From contig NC_135236.1 in the NCBI RefSeq assembly GCF_051348905.1, positions 669,765,889 through 669,829,888 on the forward strand: a stretch of DNA of 64,000 nt, given 5' to 3'. This DNA comes from Ranitomeya variabilis. Lineage: Eukaryota; Chordata; Amphibia; Anura; Dendrobatidae. The notes below the pieces were generated by a model that had not been told where the DNA came from, did no database searches, and was given only the letters and a program-made list of their open reading frames with translations. This document shows positions 41,871 through 53,205 of the stretch, piece by piece; position 1 is the first letter of the stretch; the number at the start of each line of letters is the position of its first letter. The position numbers were made by a program, and so were the translations under genes.

Positions 41871-42339
41871 CAATCCTGAAGTTTTGTGTACATGATCAGT
41901 AAATTTCCATTCGTATTTGCAGCATTTTATTTTCTGCAGCGTGTCAATTCTTTTTGTGTTTCTGCAGCGTTTTTGACTCATTGACTTCGATTGAGTGAGT
42001 CAAATCTGCAGCAAAAATGCAGGTGTAAAAAGTTTTGCGTCTTTGCTTCGTATTTATTGCTTATTTGCTGCAAAAACGCTGCGAATTGTCAAAGGAAATG
42101 ATGTCAGAAGGAGGAAGATTGTGTGAGTGGAGAATATGTGTGAGCGGAGAATATGCGTGTCTGTGTGTGTACCCATGCGACGAACAGCCCATAGTGATTG
42201 TACTTAGGCGTCGTTTGATTGGACTACTACTCCCATCCGGCTACATCTTTTGTCACATACAACAGAGACCGCATGAGCCGATGATGGGAGAATATACATA
42301 CTCACTGAAAGCCAAATCCTCAACATCCGCGTCTCCTGC
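41871..42339. other. Unassigned DNA
   Basis: TTTCTGCAGCGTTTTTGACTC and GCTGCAAAAACGCTGCGAAT resemble MITE interiors with CGTTTTTGC words. A 116-aa ORF at 42035-42385 has no domain. Confidence 0.4.
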
Positions 42340-42725
42340 AAACAATCAAAGTAATAAACCAACATATACTCCCTCTCCGCCGTAGTCCATTTAATACCAA
42401 GTTTCCTATGGCGATATCACGTGTAGAAGAGTCACATCGGGAGATGTGACTGCTCTACCCGGCCTCCGGCAATACACTGACAGGAGGTAATCGCTCCCGC
42501 ATTGTATCACTGCGCTGACATGAGAGTTCACTGGAGATCATCAGTTGATCAGCTCCGGTTCTCACGCAGTGGTACCTCTTGTCAGTGTATTGCCGTAGGC
42601 CGGGTAGAGCAGTCACATCTCCCGATGTGATTGTTCTACACATGAGATCGCCGTGGGACTCTCGGTATAAAATGGACTACGTCAAAAAGAATCATATTAT
42701 ATGTTGGTTTATTATTTTTTGATTG
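42340..42725. repeat. Large imperfect foldback, arms of about 170 bp
   Basis: TCAAAGTAATAAACCAACAT at the left is mirrored by ATGTTGGTTTATTATTTTTT at the right. Inner mirrored words are GTAGTCCATTT with AAATGGACTAC, CACATCGGGAGATGTGACTG with its complement, and GGCAATACACTGACA with TGTCAGTGTATTGCC. Probably a foldback transposon; target duplications are unclear. Confidence 0.8.
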
Positions 42726-43800
42726 TTTGTAGGAGATGAGGGTGTCAGGGATTAGGCTTTATTCTGGGTGTCTGTGTTTTATACAATATCATTATGGGGT
42801 TAGTAATGGAGAGGTGTCTTATAGACACCTTCATATTACTAACCTCTGGGCTTGATGTCACCTGACAATACAAAGGTGACATCAACCCCACAAATATGAA
42901 CCCCAGTTTCCAGCGTTACAGGGCAAGCGGGAAGAGCGAGGCTAAGTGCCAAAATTGGCGCATCTATAAGATACGCCATTTCTGGGGTGGCTGATAGCTG
43001 ATGTTTTTAGCCTAGGGGGTGCCAATATCCATGGCCCCTTCCCATGCTATTAATATCAGCCCACAGCTATCTGCCTAGCCTTTGCTGGTTCGATTTTATA
43101 GGGGGGCCCCATGTCAATTTTTTTTCTGGGATTCCCCTGTAAACTAGCCTGTAAAGGCTAACAAAACATCTGTGAACTGATATTAATAGCCTGGGAACCT
43201 TTATGGCTATTGGCTCCTTCCCAGAATATTAATATCAGTCCTCAGTTGTCGGCTTTTCCTTTCTGGTTATGAAAAGTATGCGGGAGCCCACGCAATTTCT
43301 TTTTGAAAACTTTTTGAAAACTAAACAGATATTGCGTTTCACACAGATTTCTGACAGTCGCTGTTTTTTTACAGCATCCTGGCTCGGACTGGCCCATAGG
43401 GGAACAGGGGAATCCCCCGGTGGACCCCTGTGAAGACATGGGCCCAGCCCCCCTATGTGGGTAGTACTTGGCATAATTCACATGATTTACTCAGCATCTC
43501 ATCTCTGTACAGCATCTCATCATTCATTAGTCAAACTACCCAGTTTATTATTATATAGGGATATAGGTAAATTTGTGAACAAGGGTAGTGTAATATTTGT
43601 ATGCAGGTGAAAAGTAGGCCCCCAAAGTCATTGTTACTGGTAGGCTTTTGGTACCCCAGTTCTGACATTCACAGCACATGTAGGTTAATTATGTTAATCC
43701 TACATAGACTGGTGAGTGTGTGTGTGTCTTTATTTAACTCTTTATATACCGTTTTATTAATGAGGGTATCTGGCTGACACCTGTTCATTACTAAACCTTG
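42726..43800. repeat. Dispersed repeat shared with 51880-52400
   Basis: The phrases TTAGTAATGGAGAGGTGTCT, TGATGTCACC and GACACC return in inverted or altered form near 52280-52375. No gene seen; ORFs are short. Confidence 0.55.
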
Positions 43801-43826
43801 GGCTTGGTATTACATATGTATGTATG

Positions 43827-43886
<60 letters not shown>
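43827..43886. repeat. (TATC)n microsatellite
   Basis: Fifteen uninterrupted TATC units. Confidence 0.97.
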
Positions 43887-44510
43887 CACTTGTTTGTTTT
43901 GTCTGTGTAAACATTATATTTGAACATGGTATCTAAGACATTATGGTCTTCAATGGAGAATGAAAAAGAAGAGGTTGAGCAAGGAAATGACATCACAATT
44001 ATTTTTTTTAATTAATATATCTTTAGCTCTATGGATATACAACACATCAAAAACGTATAAAAAATGTGCATATTTTCCTCTGCATTTTTCTGCCAAGAGA
44101 TGCAGAAACCTTGCAAATACGCAACATGCGCACATAGCCTTATGGTAAAAATGAGAAATCTTCTAACAAAAAAAATTATGTTTCAAAAATTGTGCTGATA
44201 TAAAGTAGATATGTGGGAAGTGTTATTTATGAACAATTTTGTGTGACAAAAATCTCTGATTAAAGGGCATAAAAATTAAAAGTTTGAAAATTGCAAAATT
44301 TTCATTTTTCACAAATAAACGCGAGTCATATTGAAGAAATGTTACCACTATCACGAAGTACAATATGTCACGAAAAAACAATCCCAGAATCAGTGGGATA
44401 CGTTGAAGCGTTCCACAGTTATAAACTCGTAAAGTGACAGTGGTCAGAATTGTAAAATTTGTTTTGGTCATTAAGGTAAAAATTGGTTTGGTCATTAAGG
44501 GGTTAAATAC
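43887..44510. repeat. End fragment of the 55156-57546 repeat family
   Basis: ATATAAAGTAGATATGTGG, ATAAACGCGAGTCATA, CACGAAAAAACAA and GTGACAGTGGTCAGAATTGT occur in the same order as at 57225-57510. It ends with GGTCATTAAGGGGTTAA at about 44507. Confidence 0.75.
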
Positions 44511-45236
44511 ACTTTCCCATCTGCTTGTTTTCCATTAATGTCCACCTCCTTCTTTGATTGACAGCTCTGGCTTCATAGAACCAGATAAGGGTGGAGATAG
44601 CTTGAAGTTGTAGTTAAATGCTAGTCCTCACCATGAAGCTCCCTGTGCCTGTTGGTTTGAACAGTCATTCAGTGCAGAGTCCTTTTAACATCGGGCCTAA
44701 ACATCTGACACCGACGACCAGTGTTCTGGCCTATAACGAATGTTCGTTAGTTGGGTATCGGTTGAGATGAATGATTTTCATTTTACTGTTGCATCTGACG
44801 ATCAATTGATCGGCATTGCTGAAATTGGACACTTTGCCTGACTTTAGTTGGATGTGTATTGGGGTCTTCTCATTGAAGCCACATTGTATATTTATTATTT
44901 CTTCTTTATCAATTTGAAGCCCCATCTTTATCCTGTACAAGAGAATTAGATATTCTGAGATATTTCTGACCACCTGAACCTGACTGTGGGTGTAAATATG
45001 TTGGGGGGGTTACCTTTATTGTTTTGATAGTGACCCAATCAAATGAAACGTGCCTTATTTTATGCCAGCTTGTATCACTTTTGGGGACATCAGATCTATA
45101 CTTGTTGCTACTGGATATAGAATATAAGAATAAAATCAATTTGCTTTTCTGTATTTTCTTATATTGTGCTTCATTGTTACTTTACGTTGTCTCTCTTTGC
45201 ACACTTTGATTATACAGCGTGCTCGGGGGAATTTCC
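44511..45236. other. TRIM-B distal 3' flank, paralogous to 62085-62320
   Basis: GACCCAATCAAATGAAACGT, ATGCCAGCTTGTATCACTTT, ATTGATTATACAGCGTGCTC and GGGAATTTCCAGCATCATTG align with 62091-62317 downstream of TRIM-C. No gene seen. The alignment stops where a LINE tail is inserted. Confidence 0.75.
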
Positions 45237-46124
45237 AGCATCATTGCTGAATGCATCTGTGGCTGCCCACTCTCCCCAGTCCCACAAGCTCGCTACCTCG
45301 GGGTAACCCTGGACACTGATCTCTCCTCCAAACCACATATCCAAGCCCTTTCCACTTTCTGCTGACTCCAATTAAAAAATATTTCGCAGGTCAGCACATT
45401 CCTTAATTAATAATCTGAAAAAACCCTAGTCCATGCCCTCATCATCTCGCATCTCGACTACTGCTACCCCTGCTCTGTGGCCTCCCCTCTAACACTTTTA
45501 CACCCCTGCAATCTTTCCTAAACTCAGCTGCCTGACAAATACAACTGTCCCCCGCTATTCCCTGGCCTCTGTCAATCTCTGCACTGGCTCCCCATTGCCG
45601 AGAGAGTCCTGTTCAAAACTCTAACCATGACATACAAAGCCATCCACAACCTGTCTCCTCCATACATCTGTGACCTCGTCTCCCGGTACTTACCTACATG
45701 CAACCTCCGATCCTCACAAGATCTCTTTCTCTATTCCCCTCTTATCTCCTCTTTCCACAATCGCATACAAGATTTCTCTCGCGTATCACCCCTACTCTGG
45801 AACTCTCTACCACAACATATCAGACTCTCGCCTACCATCGAAACCTTCAAAAGGAACCTGAAGACTGACCTCTTCCGACAAGCCTACAACCTGCAGTAAC
45901 CACCGATCGACCAAACCACTGCACGACCAGCTCTATCCTCACCTACTGTATCCTCACCCATCCCTTTTAGATTGTGAGCCCTCACGGGCAGGGTCCTCTC
46001 TCTACCTGTACCATTAGGTGACTTGTATTGTTTAAGATTATTGTACTTGTTTTATCTTATGTATACCCCTCCTCACATGTAAAGCGCCATGGAATAAATG
46101 ATGCAATAATAGTAATAATGTACA
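45237..46124 (+). mobile_element. L2-like LINE, 3' part of ORF2 and tail
   Basis: The best frame gives MTYKAIHNLSPPYICDLVSR, FHNRIQDFSRVSPLLWNSLP and FKRNLKTDLFRQAYNLQ, the C-terminal part of L2/CR1-type ORF2. Upstream, SARYLGVTLDTDLSSKPHIQ and ALIISHLDYCY are readable with several breaks. The end is TGTAAAGCGCCATGGAATAA followed by an ATAATAGTAATAATG tail. The TRIM-C flank (GGCTGAAAGC to TACAGTTCTC, 62313-62338) is the paralogous site without it. Truncated at its 5' end. Confidence 0.85.
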
Positions 46125-46145
46125 GTTCTCACCTCATGGATGATG

Positions 46146-47286
46146 TGCAGCGCCCCAGAGTCCTGGTCGTTGCAGTACTGTGGCTCCGCCGCTAAGGGGG
46201 GCTATGGTACGTCTGATGGCACTGAAGGAGTTCATCTGACCAGGTATCACAGACACCAATACATTTCACAGTCGGGCCTCCAGGGGGAGCTAAGGGTACT
46301 ATTCATTAGGCCACTCCTCACATACTGGAAAAACTGGGGGTCAGGCAGGAAGTTAGCAGAGAAAGCTGACTGGGTTGGAACCAGGCAACACCTTGTGGCA
46401 GAGGGTGTTGTGGGGGAAGATTCGGTAGGGTCCCTGTCAGGTTTGGGACCCTGACAGAGGCCTGGCAATGAGAGAGAACGTCACGGGACCGTGCCTGCTC
46501 AGCATAGCGGCGGTGCCCTAAGAGAGGATCAGAAGCGAGATATATTGTGCTGAGTGAGAAACGGAATCAACGCAAAAAGGAGAATACCAGTAGGAGTCGT
46601 GCTGTAAGACCGAGGCAACATCCTACTGAGGCGCACAGCTGGCGGCCGGAACGCCGAGGAAGTATTTATATATCTAGCTTCAAGCAATACTTCAAACCAA
46701 CGGCAGGACAGTCAGTCACAGGCGGGCTGTCTCACCTAAATCACCTAAGAAGACATAGGGGGCAACCTGTGGAGAGGGGCGACTCTAGGGTCCCGGAAGA
46801 GCTCCGAGCCTACCCGTCATACGGGTGCGTCCCAACCATAACACCGGGAGGGACGGATTAGCAGAACATCATCTAATCGAGTTGTGAGGGAACACGAGAA
46901 ACAGACACAACAGTTGTGGGGACTTTCCGTAAGCACAGCAGGGAAGGACCACAACACATAGCGCTAGCAGGAAGGCACAGATTTCCACCTGCAAAGAGAA
47001 CTCTGGAGGTGCCATTGGACTGGCCGGACTTGCGCAGCCTGGTTAACCGTATTCCGGACTGAGGACCCAGAGATCTTCAGTAAAGAGGTAAAGAGACTGC
47101 AACCTGGTGTCCTCGTTATTTACTACGACCTACACTGCACCGCAACATCACCACTATCCACATCTACTACTGTACGCCCCTCAGCAGGGTCACGGGCCGG
47201 GTCTAGCCACCGTGACAACCCCAGAGCAGATACTCAGAGGCCCGGTACCGGGTACCCCTCGGCCCTGCGGCAGTGGGGGCGCTACA
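46146..47286 (+). repeat. 5' LTR of the pol-less element
   Basis: 1141 bp, equal in length to its partner at 49597-50737. Inside it, short ORFs of 91-104 aa repeat in both LTRs and have no domain. Confidence 0.93.
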
Positions 47287-47501
47287 ACTTGGCGTCACGA
47301 ACAGGATCTACTTAAGCCTGAAGAATCAGGTCATGTGTGCCTTGGAACGGTGATTTATCGTGCTTGGACTGTGCTTTATTGAGAGAACTGTGTGCTGCCA
47401 TTACTACAAGGATTACCGCCGCCATTACAGCGCTGAGGAGAGCGCAGGAGAAGAAGAGGGGCGTGGAGTAGGCGTAGACAAGCTGGAGAGCGCGAACGAC
47501 A

Positions 47502-48551
47502 ATGGCCGCCCAGTCTAAATATTTCTGTGTCCTGAGGACGTGTCCGTCAACAGCCGAGGTCCGCCTCCTGATCCTGTTTGGAGGGTGGAGACCATGGAGA
47601 CGGGGCCGCCCACGAAAGAGACCGCGGGAAGAAGACGCTGGGGAGGAGATAAAGATGGCGACACCAGGAGCACCGCGTGGGGATAACCTGACTCGGCATG
47701 GAGCCGCATCACCGGACACAGCCTCGGAGACGCCATCGTTGCGGGGACTGGCCCTCACGGAACCACCGATGGGTCGACCTAACTGGCAAATGTCCGAGGA
47801 GTGTGTGGCCGCAGCCGAGGCCCGACAGATAGCACGCCGCTTGGAGGCTGATGCCCGCGTGCTCGCTCGGCTGGGCCAGCCCACGGAGGTCCGTCTGTCT
47901 CCGGTGTCCCCTGCTCCTCCCAACCCGGCCGCGGCTGAAGGTACGCTGCAGACACAGGGCATGAGGATCCTGCCGGAGGCCGAACACCTGCAGCGCTTGA
48001 TGACGGCGTGGCGGAGTCGGCCCCAGCCTGCAGCCCAGATTGACCTGACCAGCGTGGAAGAAACCCCGCCGTCACACTGGGGTGTAGTGGTGTCCTTTAA
48101 CTCCCGACACGGAAGGGGAGTTATACAGGAGATTGGGGAGCCGCTACAGGTCCGTGTAGACCGGGAGGAAGTGGAGCCCTGCGGAGGAAGGTTCGCTCGC
48201 GACCTGGAGCCAGGTGACGCTGTGACCTACACCCGGTGGAGGAGGGAAACAGGTGAAGCTGGCTGGATGGCTCGGGGCGTCCAGCGGTGCGTCGCACTCC
48301 AGGCTGCTGCCGGGACATCAGAAGACGAACCTCCTGCTGAAAAGGCAAGGGAACCTGTCCCTGCGGAGCAGCGGGGAACCCGGACCCACCATGTACCTTG
48401 GAGGCGTGCTGGTCCTTCAGTAAGAAGGGCATCACGGCGAGGGATCCTGTCATTGCTGGGGCAGGAACCGCTCCTTGGATCGGCAGCGCAACCCGTTGGT
48501 CTGGTGAGGCCCGGAAGGAAACCACCTCCTGCACCGCCAGCACAAGAGTAA
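47502..48551 (+). CDS. 349-aa ORF of the pol-less LTR element, cold-shock-like segment
   Basis: The frame is open from a good start context (ACAATGGCC) to 48551. Residues 1-60 are basic (RPWRRGRPRKRPREED); 95-125 is an alanine-rich helical stretch (CVAAAEARQIARRLEADARV). Residues about 192-262 follow the plan of a cold-shock domain: WGVVVSFNSRHGRGVI, then LQVRVDREEV, then LEPGDAVTY and WMARGV, compared with GxVxWFNxxKGFGFI, DVFVH, GxxVxF and AxxV in the family. The aromatic RNP residues that normally touch nucleic acid are mostly replaced (HGRGVI, VRVDR), so binding is uncertain. The C terminus is basic and proline-rich. It may serve as the gag-like or nucleic-acid-binding protein of the element (inference). 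I do not recognise a named homologue. Confidence 0.6.
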   Translation: MAAQSKYFCVLRTCPSTAEVRLLILFGGWRPWRRGRPRKRPREEDAGEEIKMATPGAPRGDNLTRHGAASPDTASETPSLRGLALTEPPMGRPNWQMSEECVAAAEARQIARRLEADARVLARLGQPTEVRLSPVSPAPPNPAAAEGTLQTQGMRILPEAEHLQRLMTAWRSRPQPAAQIDLTSVEETPPSHWGVVVSFNSRHGRGVIQEIGEPLQVRVDREEVEPCGGRFARDLEPGDAVTYTRWRRETGEAGWMARGVQRCVALQAAAGTSEDEPPAEKAREPVPAEQRGTRTHHVPWRRAGPSVRRASRRGILSLLGQEPLLGSAAQPVGLVRPGRKPPPAPPAQE

Positions 48552-49596
48552 GATCTTAAAACTCTGCGTAACATGTAAATAGTTCGTTGTTTTTCTGCTA
48601 TGTTGCTGCTAAAACCCGTCCAGGGTTAACTCTTGAAGGGATCCCTTTGTTGACCCGGGATCCCTATTGCTTTTTGGTTGTTTTTCTACCTTTTGTTCCA
48701 TTACTAAGAAACTGCTGAGTCATGAACAATGCATGATACAAACTCCTTGTACATAGTTGCATCTTCTTAAAGGTGCTCTCTACTGGTTTTATATAAAAGA
48801 CGGACTCTTTGCGAATATATGGTTCCTGGAACTTGTACTGGAGTCCTTGCTGCATATGGATTTGCAGCTTGAGAAGTTGCACTACCTCATAGAGACTTGG
48901 TCCCCTCTTAAAGGGGATGTTCATCGATAGCACTTAAGGAATGATGATGCTTTAAAAGAAGAAGTAATAATGTTGATATGTGAAAGTTAAATGTAACCAA
49001 TTAGTTGATTGTAAGAAATGTTCAATAATGTTAATAGAAGGATGAGGACAGGAAGTGAACCCGTAGGGGTTAGTGGTGAGTCCTCTTAGGAGCCATATAG
49101 AGATGGCTCAGTGATCTTAAACCGAAAGAAAAACATGTTCTATACTGTGTATAGTAGGGGAAGGACAGTAGGCTCAGGCAGAAAGGAGCGGTCCTGTAAA
49201 AGAAAGGAGAGGCAGTAGGTCTGGAGCAGTTAGGACAGGCGGTCCTGCAGAAATAAAGTAGGAGAATGTAGCACAGTTGCTTAAGCCTTATAATGTTTTA
49301 TAAGAGGGTCTTTAGTGGATTTAGCGAGTACGTCCTTAAAGGCCAAGTTAAATTATTGTTCAAAGAATTTGCACTTAGTAGAATACCCGGTTGGGTAAGA
49401 AAAGTTATTCATAGCAAAGTTATTTAAAAGTATTTAACCATGTTTGTAACGTTCAAGTGTCCTTACCTCCCATAAAGGGAAGCTCTATTCAAATATGCTT
49501 ATTGTTATTGCACTCACAAAAATTGTATGTCTTTTTGCTGACATGTATTGTTGTTTTTCTTCTCAGTCCCGGAGTACTGGATTTAACCGGGGGGAG
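48552..49596. other. Non-coding 3' part of the pol-less LTR element
   Basis: AT-rich with short ORFs only. Pol would be expected here in an autonomous element but none is readable. A repeated phrase, AGGACAG with GTCCTG and TAGGTCTGGAGCAG, occurs near 49165-49245. It ends at the purine tract before 49597. Confidence 0.7.
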
Positions 49597-50737
49597 TGCA
49601 GCGCCCCAGAGTCCTGGTCGTTGCAGTACTGTGGCTCCGCCGCTAAGGGGGGCTATGGTACGTCTGATGGCACTGAAGGAGTTCATCTGACCAGGTATCA
49701 CAGACACCAATACATTTCACAGTCGGGCCTCCAGGGGGAGCTAAGGGTACTATTCATTAGGCCAGTCCTCACATACTGGTAAAACTGGGGGTCAGGCAGG
49801 AAGTTAGCAGAGAAAGCTGACTGGGTTGGAACCAGGCAACACCTTGTGGCAGAGGGTGTTGTGGGGGAAGATTCGGTAGGGTCCCTGTGAGGTTTGGGAC
49901 CCTGACAGAGGCCTGGCAATGAGAGAGAACGTCACGGGACCGTGCCTGCTCAGCATAGCGGCGGTGCCCTAAGAGAGGATCAGAAGCGAGATATATTGTG
50001 CTGAGTGAGAAACGGAATCAACGCAAAAAGGAGAATACCAGTAGGAGTCGTGCTGTAAGACCGCGGCAACATCCTACTGAGGCGCACAGCCGGCGGCCGG
50101 AACGCCGAGGAAGTATTTATATATCTAGCTTCAAGCAATACTTCAAACCAACGGCAGGACAGTCAGTCACAGGCGGGCTGTCTCACCTAAATCACCTAAG
50201 AAGACATAGGGGGCAACCTGTGGAGAGGGGCGACTCTAGGGTCCCGGAAGAGCTCCGAGCCTACCCGTTATACGGGTGCGTCCCAACCATAACACCGGGA
50301 GGGACGGATTAGCAGAACATCATCTAATCGAGTTGTGAGGGAACACGAGAAACAGACACAACAGTTGTGGGGACTTTCCGTAAGCACAGCAGGGAAGGAC
50401 CACAACACATAGCGCTAGCAGGAAGGCACAGATTTCCACCTGCAAAGAGAACTCTGGAGGTGCCATTGGACTGGCCGGACTTGCGCAGCCTGGTTAACCG
50501 TATTCCGGACTGAGGACCCAGAGATCTTCAGCAAAGAGGTAAAGAGACTGCAACCTGGTGTCCTCGTTATTTACTACGACCTACACTGCACCGCAACATC
50601 ACCACTATCCACATCTACTACTGTACGCCCCTCAGCAGGGTCACGGGCCGGGTCTAGCCACCGTGACAACCCCAGAGCAGATACTCAGAGGCCCGGTACC
50701 GGGTACCCCTCGGCCCTGCGGCAGTGGGGGCGCTACA
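49597..50737 (+). repeat. 3' LTR of the pol-less element
   Basis: 1141 bp, nearly identical to 46146-47286, followed by target copy GATG. Confidence 0.93.
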
Positions 50738-51540
50738 GATGCATCGCTATGGAGCATATATATCCTACCGATAAAGGGTGTTTTAAAGCGATTGCTGCAT
50801 CTTACTAGACCCTGCAGCTCTTTAGTTAGGGGCTTTATTCAAGTGTTCTGTATGCTATAGACACCACAATTTGTGGTTGCAGCTGTGACTCTTTCTAAGG
50901 CCGGTTTCACACTTCCTGATATTTCCGGTACCGAAAAAAACGTTACTGGTTCTGTTCACACAGGACGCATTACAGTTAGCACTGGTCAGCCCGCCACATG
51001 GCGTTACTAATAGGCTATGATCCAGTTGCTGTGCATACTCTGTGTGAACACTGCTGCAGATTATTTATTTGCACTGGTGTGCCAAGCGGCCAATCCCTGA
51101 TTGTAGGCTGGCTGTCTCATTTGGTATTACCACACCTGTGTAGTCGCCATCTTTACTTGGGCCCACTGCACCATGAGAGTGCATTTGATTTGAGACCTAG
51201 ACAGGTAAGCACCTTTGCCTGTTTTTCTGTGGTGTTTGTTTTATCTTATGTATACCCCTCCTCACATGTAAAGTGCTATGGAATAAATGATGCAATAATA
51301 GTAATAATGTACAGTTCTCACCTCATGGATGATGCATCGCTATGGAGCATATAAATCCTACCGATAAAGGGTGTTTTAAAGCGATTGCTGCATCTTACTA
51401 GACCCTGCAGCTCTTTAGTTAGGGGAGTTATTCAAAAGTGTTCTGTATGCTATAGACACCACAATTTGTGGCTGCAGTTGTAACTCTTTCTAAGGCCGGT
51501 TTCACACTTCCTGATATTTCCGGTACCGGAAAAAACGTTA
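50738..51540. repeat. Local tandem duplication of the insertion-site flank
   Basis: GATGCATCGCTATGGAGCAT and CGATTGCTGCATCTTACTAG occur at 50738 and again at 51331. Upstream of the second copy, 51238-51330 repeats 46052-46145 (the LINE tail plus TACAGTTCTCACCTCATGGA). Thus a unit running from the LINE tail to the flank was duplicated; only one copy holds the LTR element. Confidence 0.9.
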
Positions 51541-53205
51541 CTGGAGATATCCGTGTCCATGTCTTGTGAATGTGATACTTGCGGCACACGTATGCCGCAT
51601 CAGTACCACACAGACGGCAGCCGAGGAAGAAGCTCTACAGTAAGCACTGTTTCAAGGCACCGAGTACTGAAGACGGCTCTCATCATTCTCCCCTGCTCTG
51701 ACCACGATTGATGCGAGCAGAAGAGAATGATGAGAGTTATATTAAAGTCAGAACGATGACAGCAGGTTGGGTTTTTGGGACTATTACTCCCATCATCTGA
51801 AACCTGCTGCCGCCAATAACAGTGACAGCAGGAGTGGATGATCGAGGTATTCCTTCCCCGCCGCCTGTTATCTAACTAAATACATGAATGAAAAATCAAA
51901 CGTGGGTTCCCCCTATTTTCTTTAACCAACCAGGCAAAACTCACAGCTGGGGGCTGCAACCCTTAGCTGTCAGCTTCAGCAAGGTTGGTTATCAAGAATA
52001 GAGGGGACCCCACGCTGTTTTTTTTTAATTATTTAAACAAATAATTAAAAAACTGGCATGAGCTTCCCCCCCTCAGTTTTGATAACCAGCCTTGCTAAAG
52101 CTCACAGCTGGGGGTTGGTATTCTCAGGCTGGTAAGGGCCATTGATATAGGCCCCCCAGTCTAAAAACAGCAGTCCACAGCTGCCCAGAAAAGGCACATT
52201 TATTAGATGCACCAATTCTTGCGCTTTGCCTGGCTCTTCCCACTTGCCCTGTAGCAGTGGCAAGTGGGGTAATAGTTGTGGGTTTGATGTCACCTTTCTG
52301 TTGTCTGGTGACATCAAGCACACGGCTTAGTAATGGAGAAGCGTCTATAAGACACCAATCCATTACTAAGCCTATAGCTATATGTTAAGTAAAGACACAG
52401 CCAGAATAAAGTATTTTATTTGAAATAACACTAAACAATTTTCCATTTTTATTATTACGCCTAATTCCAGAGAAGCCCTCGATCTCCTGTAATAAAAATA
52501 AAATAATAAAACAACAATATACCATACCTGTCCGTCATTCTGTCCCAAGCCATAATCCATGTATGGGGGATAAATAGTTTTCAACCTGGATGGTGCCAAG
52601 ATGCCACTATCCCGGCTGAAATCCCCTGGTGAATGAGATGCTGCAAGCGCAGCCAGAGTGACTAGTGGTGGCGTCACTAATGCTGTGCTTCCAGCCGGCC
52701 AGAACTGCGGTAAGCTCTGGACCGTGGGGAAAATGCAAGTGATGAGGTCACCGCAATCCAAGCTCAGTGTCTTCATAGCAGATCACCATGAGAATTTTTC
52801 TGGGCTGCTTTGGCATCAATTACTGCATCAGTGCAGCGTGGCATGGAGGCGATCAGCCTCTCCCGGCTGTAACTGGCGCCCGAAACATGCTGCAGCATTT
52901 TTATACAGTGCTCCATCGTGCCTGTCCCCGATTCATCACTATTCTTTTTTGTTTCCCGATTTATCGCTATTCTTTTTTGTTTCATGGTATTCATTCCCGT
53001 TTTTGCACCAAATTCTTCAAAATGACTAACAGGCCATGAATTTTGTGCAAAATAAATATGTGGCCTTTATTTATGTCTATGATCAAAACTGCGCCAAAAC
53101 ATCTGAATGTATTTAAAATCACTCCAGTTGTAGGGGGTGGTGGGGACTAGAGTAGATTTGTGCTACATTTAGCCACTTTTTAAAATATTCACAATTGATG
53201 ACTAA
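51541..53205. other. Dispersed repeats; no gene seen
   Basis: 51541-51870 resembles 6980-7230; 51880-52400 shares text with 42726-43480 (TGATGTCACC, TTAGTAATGGAGAAGCGTCT). ORFs up to 132 aa lack domains. Confidence 0.45.

Larger units (their letters stand above)
46146..50737 (+). mobile_element. LTR retrotransposon without pol, 4592 bp
   Basis: Direct LTRs of 1141 bp (46146-47286, 49597-50737) run TGCAGCGCCCC to GGGGCGCTACA. The 4-bp target duplication GATG lies at 46142-46145 and 50738-50741. After the 5' LTR comes ACTTGGCGTCACGAACAGG, a plausible primer site starting TGG. Before the 3' LTR is the purine-rich AACCGGGGGGAG. Between them is one long ORF (47502-48551) and about 1 kb of AT-rich sequence. 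No protease, RT, RNase H or integrase is seen, so it is non-autonomous. The LTRs differ at about seven positions by eye (roughly 99.4% alike), so it is young. A tandem copy of the flank near 51325 shows the empty site. Confidence 0.93.

Noticed and set aside
47312-47962. 216-aa ORF on the minus strand
   Set aside because: It is the shadow of the 349-aa ORF in GC-rich sequence, with no domain.
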